Assembly (NCBI GenBank): GCA_900540905.1
Contig: UQHR01000024.1
Location: 1 to 38,427 of the forward strand
Length of the DNA: 38,427 nucleotides
DNA from: an uncultured Collinsella sp.
GTDB lineage: Bacteria > Actinomycetota > Coriobacteriia > Coriobacteriales > Coriobacteriaceae
Direction of reading: 5' to 3'
The notes under the pieces are model-generated. The model was not told the origin of the DNA and searched no databases. It was given only the letters and a program-made list of their open reading frames with translations. Shown one piece after another: positions 23,170 to 31,171 of this stretch; within the stretch, counting starts at the first letter, position 1, and every line of letters begins with the position of its first letter. A program made the position numbers and the translations under genes.

Positions 23170-24600
23170 CTAGCGCTCGGAAATCGGACCGTTCTCCAGC
23201 TCATCCTCGCTAAAGCCAAAGAACCAGGCAACGGCAAAGCTTACGATAAAGCCAGCTGCCGAAGCGATAGCGGCACAGACCAGGTTCTCGTTGCCACCGC
23301 CGACAAACGTCATAATATTAAGCACGTTTGAAGCAGCACCAGCAAGATAGGCATTCACATGCAAAGCGATCGCCCCGGCACCGGCGACAAATGAACCCGC
23401 CATGCAGGCAACGAACAGCTTACGATAGCGGAACAGCATGCCATAGATAAACGGCTCGCCGACGCCTCCAATGAGCTGGGCGACAAGATAGCCGGCACAT
23501 TGGCTCTTTTCCTCCTTGTTGCGGAGTTTGAGCCATGTCGCAATCTCCGCTCCATAGGCAGCCCACAGCGAAACCGTAGTAGCGACCATAATAAAGCTGT
23601 CAGAGGCCGTCGACATGAAGTTTGCAATGGCAATCATAATGACCGCGACATGCATGCCCGTAATGACCATGGGCAACCAAATTGCCGCAAGCAAGCCGCC
23701 ACCAATAATCGCCGCGATGCCTCCCTCGGCGCCGAGGAACCCAAAGATTGCAGCCAGACCGTTGCCGCACAAAGAGCCAAGAGGGGCAAGCAGGCAAAGC
23801 GCAAAGGGGACAGTCAGAGCAAGCGTGCAAAGCGGCGTAAACACCGTAGTAAGCGAATCAGGCATATGCTTACGCAGGAACTTTTCGAACACGGACATCA
23901 AGGCCACTGTGAGCAGGACGGGAATGACCGTCTGTGCATAGTTTTCAGGCACGCAGGGGATGCCGTAGACGCTAAAGGCTTTTCCCTCGGCTGCCATTTG
24001 CATAAACGTCGGTTCGATAAGCACACCGCCCATAAAAGCACCGTACATAGGCGTGGCGCCAATGTTCTTGGCGGCCGAAAAGCCCAAGAAGACTGGTATA
24101 AAGTAGAACGTCACGTTGTAGAGCATATTGAGCAGGACATATAGATCGCTCGTATCCGCAATGAGATTGAGCATCGTTGGCCCGAGTACGACGGCAACGG
24201 TTTTGAACATGCCCGAAGCGAGCAGCAATGGAATCATCGGAACCATGGAGCCCGAGAGGTAGTTAAGAATCGCATTGCCAACGGCTGCCGGGGTAAGCGG
24301 TGTTTTGACTCCACTTGCGTCGAGGTTCTCGTCGATACTCTCCTGCTTGGCCAAGCCGCTCATCTTGATGAGCTCGTCATATACCTTAGGCACGTTTTGC
24401 CCAATAATCACCTGGAACTGCCCACCAGATATTTGAGCGCCGATGACGCCGTTAATCTTTTTAACAGCGTTAATGTCGGGCAACTCCATATCCTTAAGGT
24501 TAAAACGCAGACGCGTCATGCAGTGGGCTGCAAAGGTGATGTTGTCTTTGCCACCCAACGCCTCGAGTACATCGGCTGCGATCTTCTTATTGTCAGCCAT
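23170..24600 (-). CDS. PTS sugar transporter EIIBC (beta-glucoside type)
   Basis: This 476-residue permease has an EIIB domain (1-90), with the phosphorylated Cys in AAHCMTRLRF near residue 27, and a membrane EIIC domain (about 105-460). EIIC signatures include SGSMVPMIPLLLASG, GVGEPFIYGMLFRY and GGNENLVCAAIAS. It imports and phosphorylates a sugar, probably a beta-glucoside or a disaccharide such as sucrose or trehalose. There is no EIIA domain, so a separate EIIA is needed. The ATG at 24600 follows AAAGGGAAG. It sits downstream of a LicT-type antiterminator gene, with a 303-base leader between. No phospho-glycosidase is adjacent. Confidence 0.93.
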   Translation of the reverse strand: MADNKKIAADVLEALGGKDNITFAAHCMTRLRFNLKDMELPDINAVKKINGVIGAQISGGQFQVIIGQNVPKVYDELIKMSGLAKQESIDENLDASGVKTPLTPAAVGNAILNYLSGSMVPMIPLLLASGMFKTVAVVLGPTMLNLIADTSDLYVLLNMLYNVTFYFIPVFLGFSAAKNIGATPMYGAFMGGVLIEPTFMQMAAEGKAFSVYGIPCVPENYAQTVIPVLLTVALMSVFEKFLRKHMPDSLTTVFTPLCTLALTVPFALCLLAPLGSLCGNGLAAIFGFLGAEGGIAAIIGGGLLAAIWLPMVITGMHVAVIMIAIANFMSTASDSFIMVATTVSLWAAYGAEIATWLKLRNKEEKSQCAGYLVAQLIGGVGEPFIYGMLFRYRKLFVACMAGSFVAGAGAIALHVNAYLAGAASNVLNIMTFVGGGNENLVCAAIASAAGFIVSFAVAWFFGFSEDELENGPISER

Positions 24601-24711
24601 ATCATCTTCCCTTTCGAACGATCCGGTTCCTTCCTCGCTGCGCGCGCGAGGAGACAAAGCGGACGGTGGCCTGCCGCCCACATGGAAATATTCGATTGTT
24701 GAGGGAAACGG

Positions 24712-24765
24712 CGTAAAGACAAAAAGCTCCAAAACGAGACATCGACAGGTCGCCCTGTCTTTACG
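24712..24765 (-). promoter_or_regulatory. Candidate antitermination switch in the PTS leader
   Basis: Two stems compete for the same bases. CGTAAAGACA/TGTCTTTACG (24712-24721/24756-24765) is a perfect 10-base pair, while GACAGG/CCTGTC (24744-24749/24754-24759) is a short tight hairpin that shares 24756-24759. This is the layout of a LicT-controlled leader, though no canonical RAT sequence was recognised. The rest of the 303-base leader (24601-24903) shows only the terminator at 24856-24878. Confidence 0.4.
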
Positions 24766-24855
24766 TCACGCTTCGGAAGCTCAGCTCTCGAATAACACCT
24801 TATGTGGCCCAAGGTTATCAGCTCTGCCATGTGAACGGCGGCCTCATGGCGCCCA

Positions 24856-24878
24856 AAAGCCTGCGAACGGTAGGCTTT
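24856..24878 (-). terminator. Terminator after the antiterminator gene
   Basis: AAAGCCT/AGGCTTT (24856-24862/24872-24878) with a 9-base loop ends in TTTT on the minus strand, 26 bases past the BglG/LicT stop. Confidence 0.7.
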
Positions 24879-24903
24879 CTTCCCCGAACGGTATAGAAAG
24901 CGC

Positions 24904-25761
24904 CTATTTGTCGGCTAACACCTCGCCCGTCACGTTGCCGGCATAGACCCGATTGACATGGAGCATGAGATACACCTTCTCCTCGGGCACGATGGAGGCA
25001 TGATACGTTTCCTCGATAAGTTCTGCCATTTTGTCAACACAAGCCGCTATAGCCGGATGCTCTTCACAGAGAGGACGATAGAGCGCCGCATTATCGGTAT
25101 TAAGCGGCTCCCCGGTGCGGACGCGCTCTAACAAGTAGCGTACATGAGTGTCATAGCGCGCATAGTCAAAAGCATCGCGGTCAACGGCGATAGCAAGATC
25201 TTTCTCGATAATCGCTACGAGCTTTTCAATCAGACGTTCCTCGCGGCGGACGTCGTTTGACTTTGCCTTACTAGAACTTGCCATAACGCTGTTAACGATG
25301 CAGAGCGCGATGCCTGCCCTCTCCCCGCGTGGCATAGATAAACCGAATTCGCGCTCTATGCCAGCATGGGCAAGCGCCGCAATCTTAAATTCAATAGGAT
25401 ATTGCTGCTGAACGTCACAAGAAAGCGGCATCTGAACATACATGTGCTCACGACAGCGCTTGATGGCAAAACTAATGTGGTCGGCAAGCGTAAAAGGGAG
25501 GTTCGCCGACAGCTCGCGAGAAATGTTGGCGCGCGCGACATCGGCAATCTGCGCACTAAATTCCATTACCTTGGGATCGATCTCGTTAAGAAGTGGCAGG
25601 TAGCGTGCATCAACGTTGTAAAACGTGCGCTCAATCTGCGCAAGTGAAACCTCATCGGGGCCGTCAGGGAAACCAATGCCTTTCCCCAGCGCCACAAGCT
25701 CGGTTCCCTTATCGTTGACAAGCAAGGCGGCATTGTGATTAATGCGCTTAACGACCCTCAT
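24904..25761 (-). CDS. BglG/LicT family transcription antiterminator
   Basis: This 285-residue protein has an RNA-binding CAT domain (1-55; KRINHNAALLVNDKGTELVA, LGKGIGF) and two PTS regulation domains, PRD1 (about 65-165) and PRD2 (about 175-280). By alignment with LicT, PRD1 His95 is kept, but the second PRD1 His is Cys154 (IALCIVNS for IALHIVNA). Both PRD2 histidines are kept (His206, His268). When its sugar is available, such a protein stops early termination in the leader of the downstream PTS gene. The ATG at 25761 follows GGAGG. The EIIBC gene downstream is the natural target. Confidence 0.92.
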   Translation of the reverse strand: MRVVKRINHNAALLVNDKGTELVALGKGIGFPDGPDEVSLAQIERTFYNVDARYLPLLNEIDPKVMEFSAQIADVARANISRELSANLPFTLADHISFAIKRCREHMYVQMPLSCDVQQQYPIEFKIAALAHAGIEREFGLSMPRGERAGIALCIVNSVMASSSKAKSNDVRREERLIEKLVAIIEKDLAIAVDRDAFDYARYDTHVRYLLERVRTGEPLNTDNAALYRPLCEEHPAIAACVDKMAELIEETYHASIVPEEKVYLMLHVNRVYAGNVTGEVLADK

Positions 25762-25876
25762 GATGCCTCCGAAAATAGGCGCAGCCGAAGGGCAAGCGCA
25801 ATGAATTCCAGTTAAGATGGTTCGCCTCGATTATTCCACGCAACGTCACGCGAGACAAGCAAACCCGAGCCACCAC

Positions 25877-25929
25877 AACCTGCCAAAAAGGGACAGGTTT
25901 ATTTTGGCAGGTTTTATCTGAGGAAACGC
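25877..25929 (+). repeat. Palindrome family C, copy 3
   Basis: It begins AACCTGCCAAAAAGGGACAG and continues GTTTATTTTGGCAGGTT, with perfect 12-base arms, and ends in the tail TTATCTGAGGAAACGC. It lies in the 320-base divergent gap between the antiterminator gene and the nuclease gene. I see nothing else in that gap. Confidence 0.88.
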
Positions 25930-26081
25930 CGAATAGCTCCACATGCACAACCACCGCAGCTCCATATGAGACAAATGAATCAACAGCGTCTATCCCAAAT
26001 CTTGAGTATTTGTTCGACAGAACGGCCCCTGCCGGCTCCTGCTAGACTGGTAGATTCCCAACTGTCCATCCAGGAGCCTCA

Positions 26082-27065
26082 ATGTCGCGCAAGTCCGCCT
26101 ACAAGCAAGTACTTTCCATCGGCACCGCCGTGGTGCTGGGGTTTGCGCTGTTCACAGGGTCGCTCGACGGAGCGCCCAAGTTGTTGTCGCCTCAAAGCGA
26201 TGAGCAGGCGGCGGCTCTGGCCGAAAAACAAAACGAGAGTCCCGACCGCACCGACGACGAGGCAGACCTAGTCGCTCGACTCGAATCGGGAACAGCGAGC
26301 TCCTCGGACTCCCAAAACAATCAAGACGCTGGCGATGACTCCGATTCCGCCGCAACCGACACCGGTGACGACGCTTCCACAGACGGCGCTGCCACCCCCA
26401 TCGACGAGGTCGAAAACCCCGATCTCGACCGCGCCCGCGGCGTATACCTCAGCAGCATTCCCGACTACGCCGGCAATCCTTACGTTGCTCTTCGCGCCGA
26501 CAGCACGCACCCGCTCGGCACGCCATCATTCACGCTCGATGAATACGAGCGCGCCACAGAAGAGGGTTGCTTTAAGAAGTTCTCCAAGCTCGACAGCTTG
26601 GGTCGCACTCGCAAAGCGCTCGCCTGCGTGGGCCCCGAATCACTCGGTCAAGGCAAGCGCGGCGATATCTCGCGTATCCACCCCGCCGGATGGCATCAGC
26701 AGCGCTATGACTTTATTCCGGGCCAGAGCCTCTACAACCGCTGCCACCTTATCGCCTGGTCGCTCTGCGGCGAAAACGCCAACCGCAAGAATCTCCTCAC
26801 CGGCACGCGCTATCTCAACGAGACGGGCATGCTACCGTTTGAAGAGCAGATCCTCGACTACATCCGCGATACGGGCAACCATGTTCTCTATCGCGTCACA
26901 CCCATGTATAACGAAGAGGAGCTTGTCTGCCGTGGCGTGCGCCTTGAGGCGCAATCGGTCGAGGACCACGGCAAGGCCCTCTGCTTCCACGTGTACTGCT
27001 ACAACCTGCAGCCGCACGTGCAGATCGACTACGCCACCGGCCGCAACCAGGCCTCGGGGGACTAG
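26082..27065 (+). CDS. Secreted or surface-anchored DNA/RNA non-specific endonuclease
   Basis: This 327-residue protein has a signal or anchor segment (SIGTAVVLGFALFTG, about 12-26), an acidic Ser/Asp/Ala-rich linker (about 35-115) and a nuclease domain (about 120-315). YNRCHLIAWSLCGENANRKN corresponds to the DRGH-type active site of the beta-beta-alpha metal nucleases, with catalytic His222. The family includes streptococcal EndA and degrades DNA and RNA, outside the cell in this case. The ATG at 26082 follows CAGGAG, and a strong terminator follows. It could serve nutrient or DNA uptake or competition; no competence genes are nearby. Confidence 0.88.
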   Translation: MSRKSAYKQVLSIGTAVVLGFALFTGSLDGAPKLLSPQSDEQAAALAEKQNESPDRTDDEADLVARLESGTASSSDSQNNQDAGDDSDSAATDTGDDASTDGAATPIDEVENPDLDRARGVYLSSIPDYAGNPYVALRADSTHPLGTPSFTLDEYERATEEGCFKKFSKLDSLGRTRKALACVGPESLGQGKRGDISRIHPAGWHQQRYDFIPGQSLYNRCHLIAWSLCGENANRKNLLTGTRYLNETGMLPFEEQILDYIRDTGNHVLYRVTPMYNEEELVCRGVRLEAQSVEDHGKALCFHVYCYNLQPHVQIDYATGRNQASGD

Positions 27066-27126
27066 TGCCGACCGCGCCGCCCATAACAGAAAAATGATCC
27101 GTTTTCCTCCGTCCCCAAGGGATCAA

Positions 27127-27161
27127 ATAAGGCCGCCCCGGTTACCCAGGGCGGCCTTTTC
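27127..27161 (+). terminator. Rho-independent terminator of the nuclease gene
   Basis: AAGGCCGCCC/GGGCGGCCTT (27129-27138/27149-27158) is followed by TT, and AA flanks the left arm. It may act in both directions. Confidence 0.85.
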
Positions 27162-27193
27162 GTCAGCACCTACATTGCAGGCAAAACCACACG

Positions 27194-29269
27194 TTACTTG
27201 GCGCGGCCCTCCTCATAGCGCTCGACCAGTTTGGCCTGAACGTCATAAGGCACCTGCTCATAGCCCGCGGGCTTCATGGTAAAGTCGCCCGTGCCGCGCG
27301 TGATGGAGCGCAGGCGCGTCGAATAATCCGTCAGCTCGGCCAGCGGCGCCTGGGCAATGACCACGGTGTCTCCGCGCTCATCGGTCTCCATGCCCGTCAC
27401 GCGACCACGCGAGGCCGAGATGTCGCCCATCACGGCGCCGGCGTAGCTCTCGGGGATAGTCACCGTAATTTCCTCGATGGGCTCCAGCACCACCGGGTCG
27501 GCATCGGCGCATGCCTTGCGCAGGCCGATGCGAGCCGCCGCGCGGAACGCCATCTCGTTGGAGTCGACGCTGTGATACGAGCCATCGTACACAGCCACGC
27601 GAATGCCCGTGAGCGGGTAGCCGGCAATGATGCCGTCTTTCATGGTCTCCTGGACACCCTTGTCCACGGCGGGGATCAGCGAGCGCGGAATGCGACCGCC
27701 CACGACCTCGTCCACAAACTCATAGCCGTCGCTCGTGCCGTCGGGCCCAATGAGCGGCTCAACGCGCAGCCAGCAGTCGCCATACTGGCCGGCGCCGCCG
27801 GTCTGCTTCTTATGGCGACCCTGGGCGCTCGCCGTGCGGCGGATGGTCTCGCGATACGGAATGCGGATCGGCACGCTCTTGGCCACGACCTTGGTACGGT
27901 CCTCCAAACGGTTGAGCAGCACCGAAACCTGCGCCTCGCCCACCGCCGAAATGATGGTCTGGCCGGTCTCCTCGTCGCGGTCGATGCTCATAGTCGGATC
28001 GGCCTTGCAGGCCTTCTCGATAAACGTGTAGAGCTTCTCTTCGTCGCCGCGGTTCTCGGCCTCGATGGCAATGCGATACTGCGAGTTGGGAAACTTAAAC
28101 GCCGCTGCCTCGACCTTACCGGTAATGGAGAGCGTGTCACCCGTCTCTGCCGCCAACTTGGGCGCCACGATAATGTCGCCGGCATAGGCGTGACCGACCT
28201 CGGTCATGTCGCGGCCGCACATCACATACAGGTGAGCCAGACGATCGCTCTTGCGGGTACGCGCGTTGATCAGCTCAAGGCCCGGCTCAAGCGTGCCCGT
28301 CAGCACCTTGATAAAGCTGATACGACCCTGCTGCGGATCGGCCAGAGTCTTAAACACAAACGCCACCGGACGGTCATCGTCACTCGAGATCTTGAGCGAA
28401 TCACCGTCGATGAGCGGCATCTCGCCGTAGTCCGTCGGCGCCGGGAAGTATGTGGCGATATCGTCCATCAGCGAGTTGACGCCCTGCTCCTTAATGCAAT
28501 CGCCCGCAAAGACCGGCACAAAGATGCGCTCGGCGATCGCCTTCGACAGCAGGCCTTCGAGCTCCTCCTGTGTCAGCGTCTCCTCGCCTTCCAAGTACTT
28601 CATCATCAGCTCGTCGTCAGCCTCGGTCACCAGCTCGCACAGATGGTCATGGGCTTCCTCGGCCTGGGCACGATACTCCTCGGGAATCTCCGACTCAACG
28701 GCTTCGGTGCCGTTGCAATGACGCGCCTTCATGCGCACCAGGTCGATGATGCCGTCAAAGTCCTCGCCCTCGCCCCAGGGAAGGGTCACGGCGCCCAGGC
28801 GCGTACCAAAGCGCTCCTGCAGCAGGTCCATCGTGGTCGCAAAGCTGGCCTCGGAGCGCGACAGGCGGTTTACGAACACCGCACGCGCCAGGCGCAGGTC
28901 CTCGGCGGCATACCAGAGCTTAACCGTCGTAGGCTGTGGGCCGGCCTCGGCATCGACCACAAACAGAGCCGTCTCGCAGACGCTCATCGCGGCAAAGGCG
29001 TCGCCGATAAAATCGGGGTAGCACGGGGCATCGAGCACATTGATGCGCGCGCCCTTCCAGTCGATCGGTGCAATGGTCGTCGAGATGGAAAATGCACGCT
29101 TGACCTCTTCGGGGTCATAGTCGAGCGTGGGCTTGGTGCCGTCGTGTCCGCCCAGGCGGGCGGTCTTGCCGGAAAGGTGGAGCATGGCCTCGGCGAGTGA
29201 GGTCTTGCCCACCCCGCCTTGGCCTACGAGCACCACGTTCCTTACATTACCGGTCTTGGGAGCACCCAT
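27194..29269 (-). CDS. EF-G-like translation GTPase homolog
   Basis: This 691-residue protein has the full EF-G domain order: G domain (1-270), domain II (about 300-390), domain III (about 400-475), domain IV (about 480-600) and domain V (about 605-680). The P-loop GQGGVGKT is normal. Switch II reads DAPCYPDF, where classical EF-G has DTPGHVDF, so the catalytic His and the Gly are missing. The NKxD base-recognition motif is replaced by NRLS (134-137). It belongs with EF-G-like paralogs rather than the main fusA product. The ATG at 29269 follows AAGGAGG. A good promoter lies about 175 bases upstream. Confidence 0.9.
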   Translation of the reverse strand: MGAPKTGNVRNVVLVGQGGVGKTSLAEAMLHLSGKTARLGGHDGTKPTLDYDPEEVKRAFSISTTIAPIDWKGARINVLDAPCYPDFIGDAFAAMSVCETALFVVDAEAGPQPTTVKLWYAAEDLRLARAVFVNRLSRSEASFATTMDLLQERFGTRLGAVTLPWGEGEDFDGIIDLVRMKARHCNGTEAVESEIPEEYRAQAEEAHDHLCELVTEADDELMMKYLEGEETLTQEELEGLLSKAIAERIFVPVFAGDCIKEQGVNSLMDDIATYFPAPTDYGEMPLIDGDSLKISSDDDRPVAFVFKTLADPQQGRISFIKVLTGTLEPGLELINARTRKSDRLAHLYVMCGRDMTEVGHAYAGDIIVAPKLAAETGDTLSITGKVEAAAFKFPNSQYRIAIEAENRGDEEKLYTFIEKACKADPTMSIDRDEETGQTIISAVGEAQVSVLLNRLEDRTKVVAKSVPIRIPYRETIRRTASAQGRHKKQTGGAGQYGDCWLRVEPLIGPDGTSDGYEFVDEVVGGRIPRSLIPAVDKGVQETMKDGIIAGYPLTGIRVAVYDGSYHSVDSNEMAFRAAARIGLRKACADADPVVLEPIEEITVTIPESYAGAVMGDISASRGRVTGMETDERGDTVVIAQAPLAELTDYSTRLRSITRGTGDFTMKPAGYEQVPYDVQAKLVERYEEGRAK

Positions 29270-29443
29270 GATGACCTCCTTGCAGGGCCGCGCGCAATGC
29301 GCGACGCCAACGGGGAGAGTTCGCGGTCGGTGCCGTCCCGGGAGCAGCATGGTCGGCAGCCGAGCCGACTCACCCTCCAAATGTCCTATGCCACCACCCT
29401 ACCCTCACGGGCGGCTGTCCATGCACACCTTTCGGCGCACGTA

Positions 29444-29472
29444 TGAATACAGGCGGCGAGAGGAAGAGACAA
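29444..29472 (-). promoter_or_regulatory. Promoter of the EF-G-like gene
   Basis: On the minus strand TTGTCT (29472 to 29467), a 17-base spacer and TATTCA (29449 to 29444) match a housekeeping promoter. The leader of about 165 bases contains a GTCGGC/GCCGAC hairpin (29352-29369). Apart from this promoter, that hairpin and the terminator at 29505-29546, bases 29270-29579 hold nothing I recognise. Confidence 0.55.
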
Positions 29473-29504
29473 GCTTGTGAGGCGATTATTGAACCCCGTC
29501 GATG

Positions 29505-29546
29505 CAAACAAAAAGCCGCCACAGACCGTAAGACCTGCGGCGGCTT
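29505..29546 (-). terminator. Terminator of the amino-acid ABC operon
   Basis: AAGCCGCC/GGCGGCTT (29513-29520/29539-29546) with partly paired interior is followed on the minus strand by TTTTTGTTT. Confidence 0.85.
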
Positions 29547-29579
29547 CACCTCAATTAATAGTTGAGTAAATACCTGAGC

Positions 29580-30344
29580 CTACCCCTCGATGCGACTCAA
29601 GAACTCACGCGTGCGCTGCTCGCGCGGATGGTCGATAACCTGCTCGGCCGGACCCTCCTCAACAATGCGGCCGCCATCCATAAAGACCACGCGATCGGCA
29701 ACATCGCGCGCAAACTGCATTGCGTGGGTCACGATCACCATCGTCATATTCTGCGCCGCAAGGTCTTTAATGACACGCAGCACCTCGGCCGTCAGCTCGG
29801 GATCGAGTGCCGAGGTCGGCTCGTCAAAGAACAAGATTTCCGGATCGAGCGCCAGGGCGCGGGCGATGCTCACGCGCTGCTGCTGACCGCCCGAAAGCTC
29901 GCAGGGCACCTTGTTCTCGTTGCCCGTAAGCCCCATCTGCGCAATAAGCTCGCGTGCACGGGCCTCCGCTTGCTCGCGCGGGCGCTTGAGCACGCGAATC
30001 GGCGCGTCAGTGATGTTTTTCATCACCGTATAGTGCGGGAACAGATTGTAGTTCTGGAACACCAGGCCAAACCGTGAGCGCGCCTGCTTGGGAACATCGC
30101 CCTTCGCATAGACCGCACCCGACCCCGCGTCCGTCGCGACCACAAGATCACCAAACGAGAGCGAGCCGCCGTCGAGCGTCTCGAGCAGCGTGGCGCAGCG
30201 CAGTAGCGTCGACTTACCGCCGCCCGAAGGCCCGATAATCGCCACGACCTCGCCGCACTTCACCTCGAGCGAGATATCCTTGAGCACCTCATTGCCGCCA
30301 AACGCCTTGCGCGCGTTCGTTATTTCCATTACCGTTCCGGACAC
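29580..30344 (-). CDS. Polar amino acid ABC transporter ATP-binding protein
   Basis: This ATPase of about 254 residues, GlnQ/HisP type, has Walker A GPSGGGKS, the Q-loop FQNYNLFPHYTV, signature LSGGQQQR, Walker B ILFFDEPTSALD and the switch His in IVTHAMQF. It drives uptake of a polar amino acid with the permease and binding protein encoded upstream. The start is uncertain: the GTG at 30344 has GGAGG five bases upstream, the ATG at 30356 lacks a site, and the ATG at 30329 has a weak one. It follows the permease after a hairpin-rich gap of about 170 bases. Confidence 0.93.
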   Translation of the reverse strand: MSGTVMEITNARKAFGGNEVLKDISLEVKCGEVVAIIGPSGGGKSTLLRCATLLETLDGGSLSFGDLVVATDAGSGAVYAKGDVPKQARSRFGLVFQNYNLFPHYTVMKNITDAPIRVLKRPREQAEARARELIAQMGLTGNENKVPCELSGGQQQRVSIARALALDPEILFFDEPTSALDPELTAEVLRVIKDLAAQNMTMVIVTHAMQFARDVADRVVFMDGGRIVEEGPAEQVIDHPREQRTREFLSRIEG

Positions 30345-30517
30345 GGGAACCTCCATGTGTTTGAAGAGTCAGCGAGCGTGTGGCTGACGAGACAATGTGC
30401 TCCGAAAGAGGAGCGCCGCGTACTTCTGTACGCAAGCGACGGCTTGAGGCGCAGATTGGCCGTCAGGCACGCGCGCAGCGTCGAGCAGTCCGCCGTTCGT
30501 TAGAACGGCGGAACGAC
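30345..30517 (-). other. Hairpin-rich gap inside the ABC operon
   Basis: Four short hairpins lie between the permease and ATPase genes: CCGCCGTTC/GAACGGCGG (30490-30498/30503-30511), GCGTAC/GTACGC (30418-30423/30428-30433), GCTCC/GGAGC (about 30400-30415) and GTCAG/CTGAC (about 30369-30389). No gene is seen. They may lower ATPase expression or separate transcript ends. Confidence 0.5.
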
Positions 30518-31171
30518 CTAGTCATGGTAGTAATCCAATTTTTTCTCGGCAGCGCCCAGCAGCATCTCGACCACGAAGTTAAAGACCCAGTAGATCAGCG
30601 CTGCAATCGCAAACGGCACCATGCTCACCTGCGAGGCGACCAGCGCCTTGGCCGTCGAGAACATCTCGCCCACGCCGATGGCAAACGCCAGCGACGTGTC
30701 CTTGACCAGCGTGATGATCTCGTTGCCCATCGCCGGCAAAATTCGCTTGGCGACCTGCGGCATCACGATATACAGAAACGTCTGCGTGCGCGAATAGCCC
30801 AGCACCTCGGCGGCCTCGTATTGACCGCGCGGAATGGACTGCAGGCCCGAGCGATAGATCTCGGCAAAATAGCCGGCGTAGTTGATGATGAACGCCACGA
30901 CGCACGCCGTCCACTTGGAATCGGGCGTGAGCGAAATGCCGAACACGTAGTACGGGGCAAAGTAGATAGCAAACATCTGCAGCATGAGCGGCGTGCCGCG
31001 CATGACCGAGATGTAGATGCGCGCAATCCAACGAAGCGGCGCGATTTTGCTCATGCGCATAAACGCCACGGGAATTCCCAGCGGAATCGACCCCAGCAAC
31101 GTCAGCACAAATAGCTGCAGGCTGACCAAGAACCCCTGGCCAAGCATCTGCATCATGACCTGAATTGACAT
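30518..31171 (-). CDS. Polar amino acid ABC transporter permease
   Basis: This 217-residue HisM/GlnP-type membrane protein has about five membrane segments. It carries the typical YISVMRGTPLMLQMF stretch and the EAA loop (YEAAEVLGYSRTQTFLYIVM, PQVAKRILPAMGNEIITLVK) that contacts the ATPase. It forms the membrane pore with the binding protein and ATPase of the same operon. Its ATG overlaps the binding-protein stop as TAATG, so translation is coupled. Confidence 0.94.
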   Translation of the reverse strand: MSIQVMMQMLGQGFLVSLQLFVLTLLGSIPLGIPVAFMRMSKIAPLRWIARIYISVMRGTPLMLQMFAIYFAPYYVFGISLTPDSKWTACVVAFIINYAGYFAEIYRSGLQSIPRGQYEAAEVLGYSRTQTFLYIVMPQVAKRILPAMGNEIITLVKDTSLAFAIGVGEMFSTAKALVASQVSMVPFAIAALIYWVFNFVVEMLLGAAEKKLDYYHD

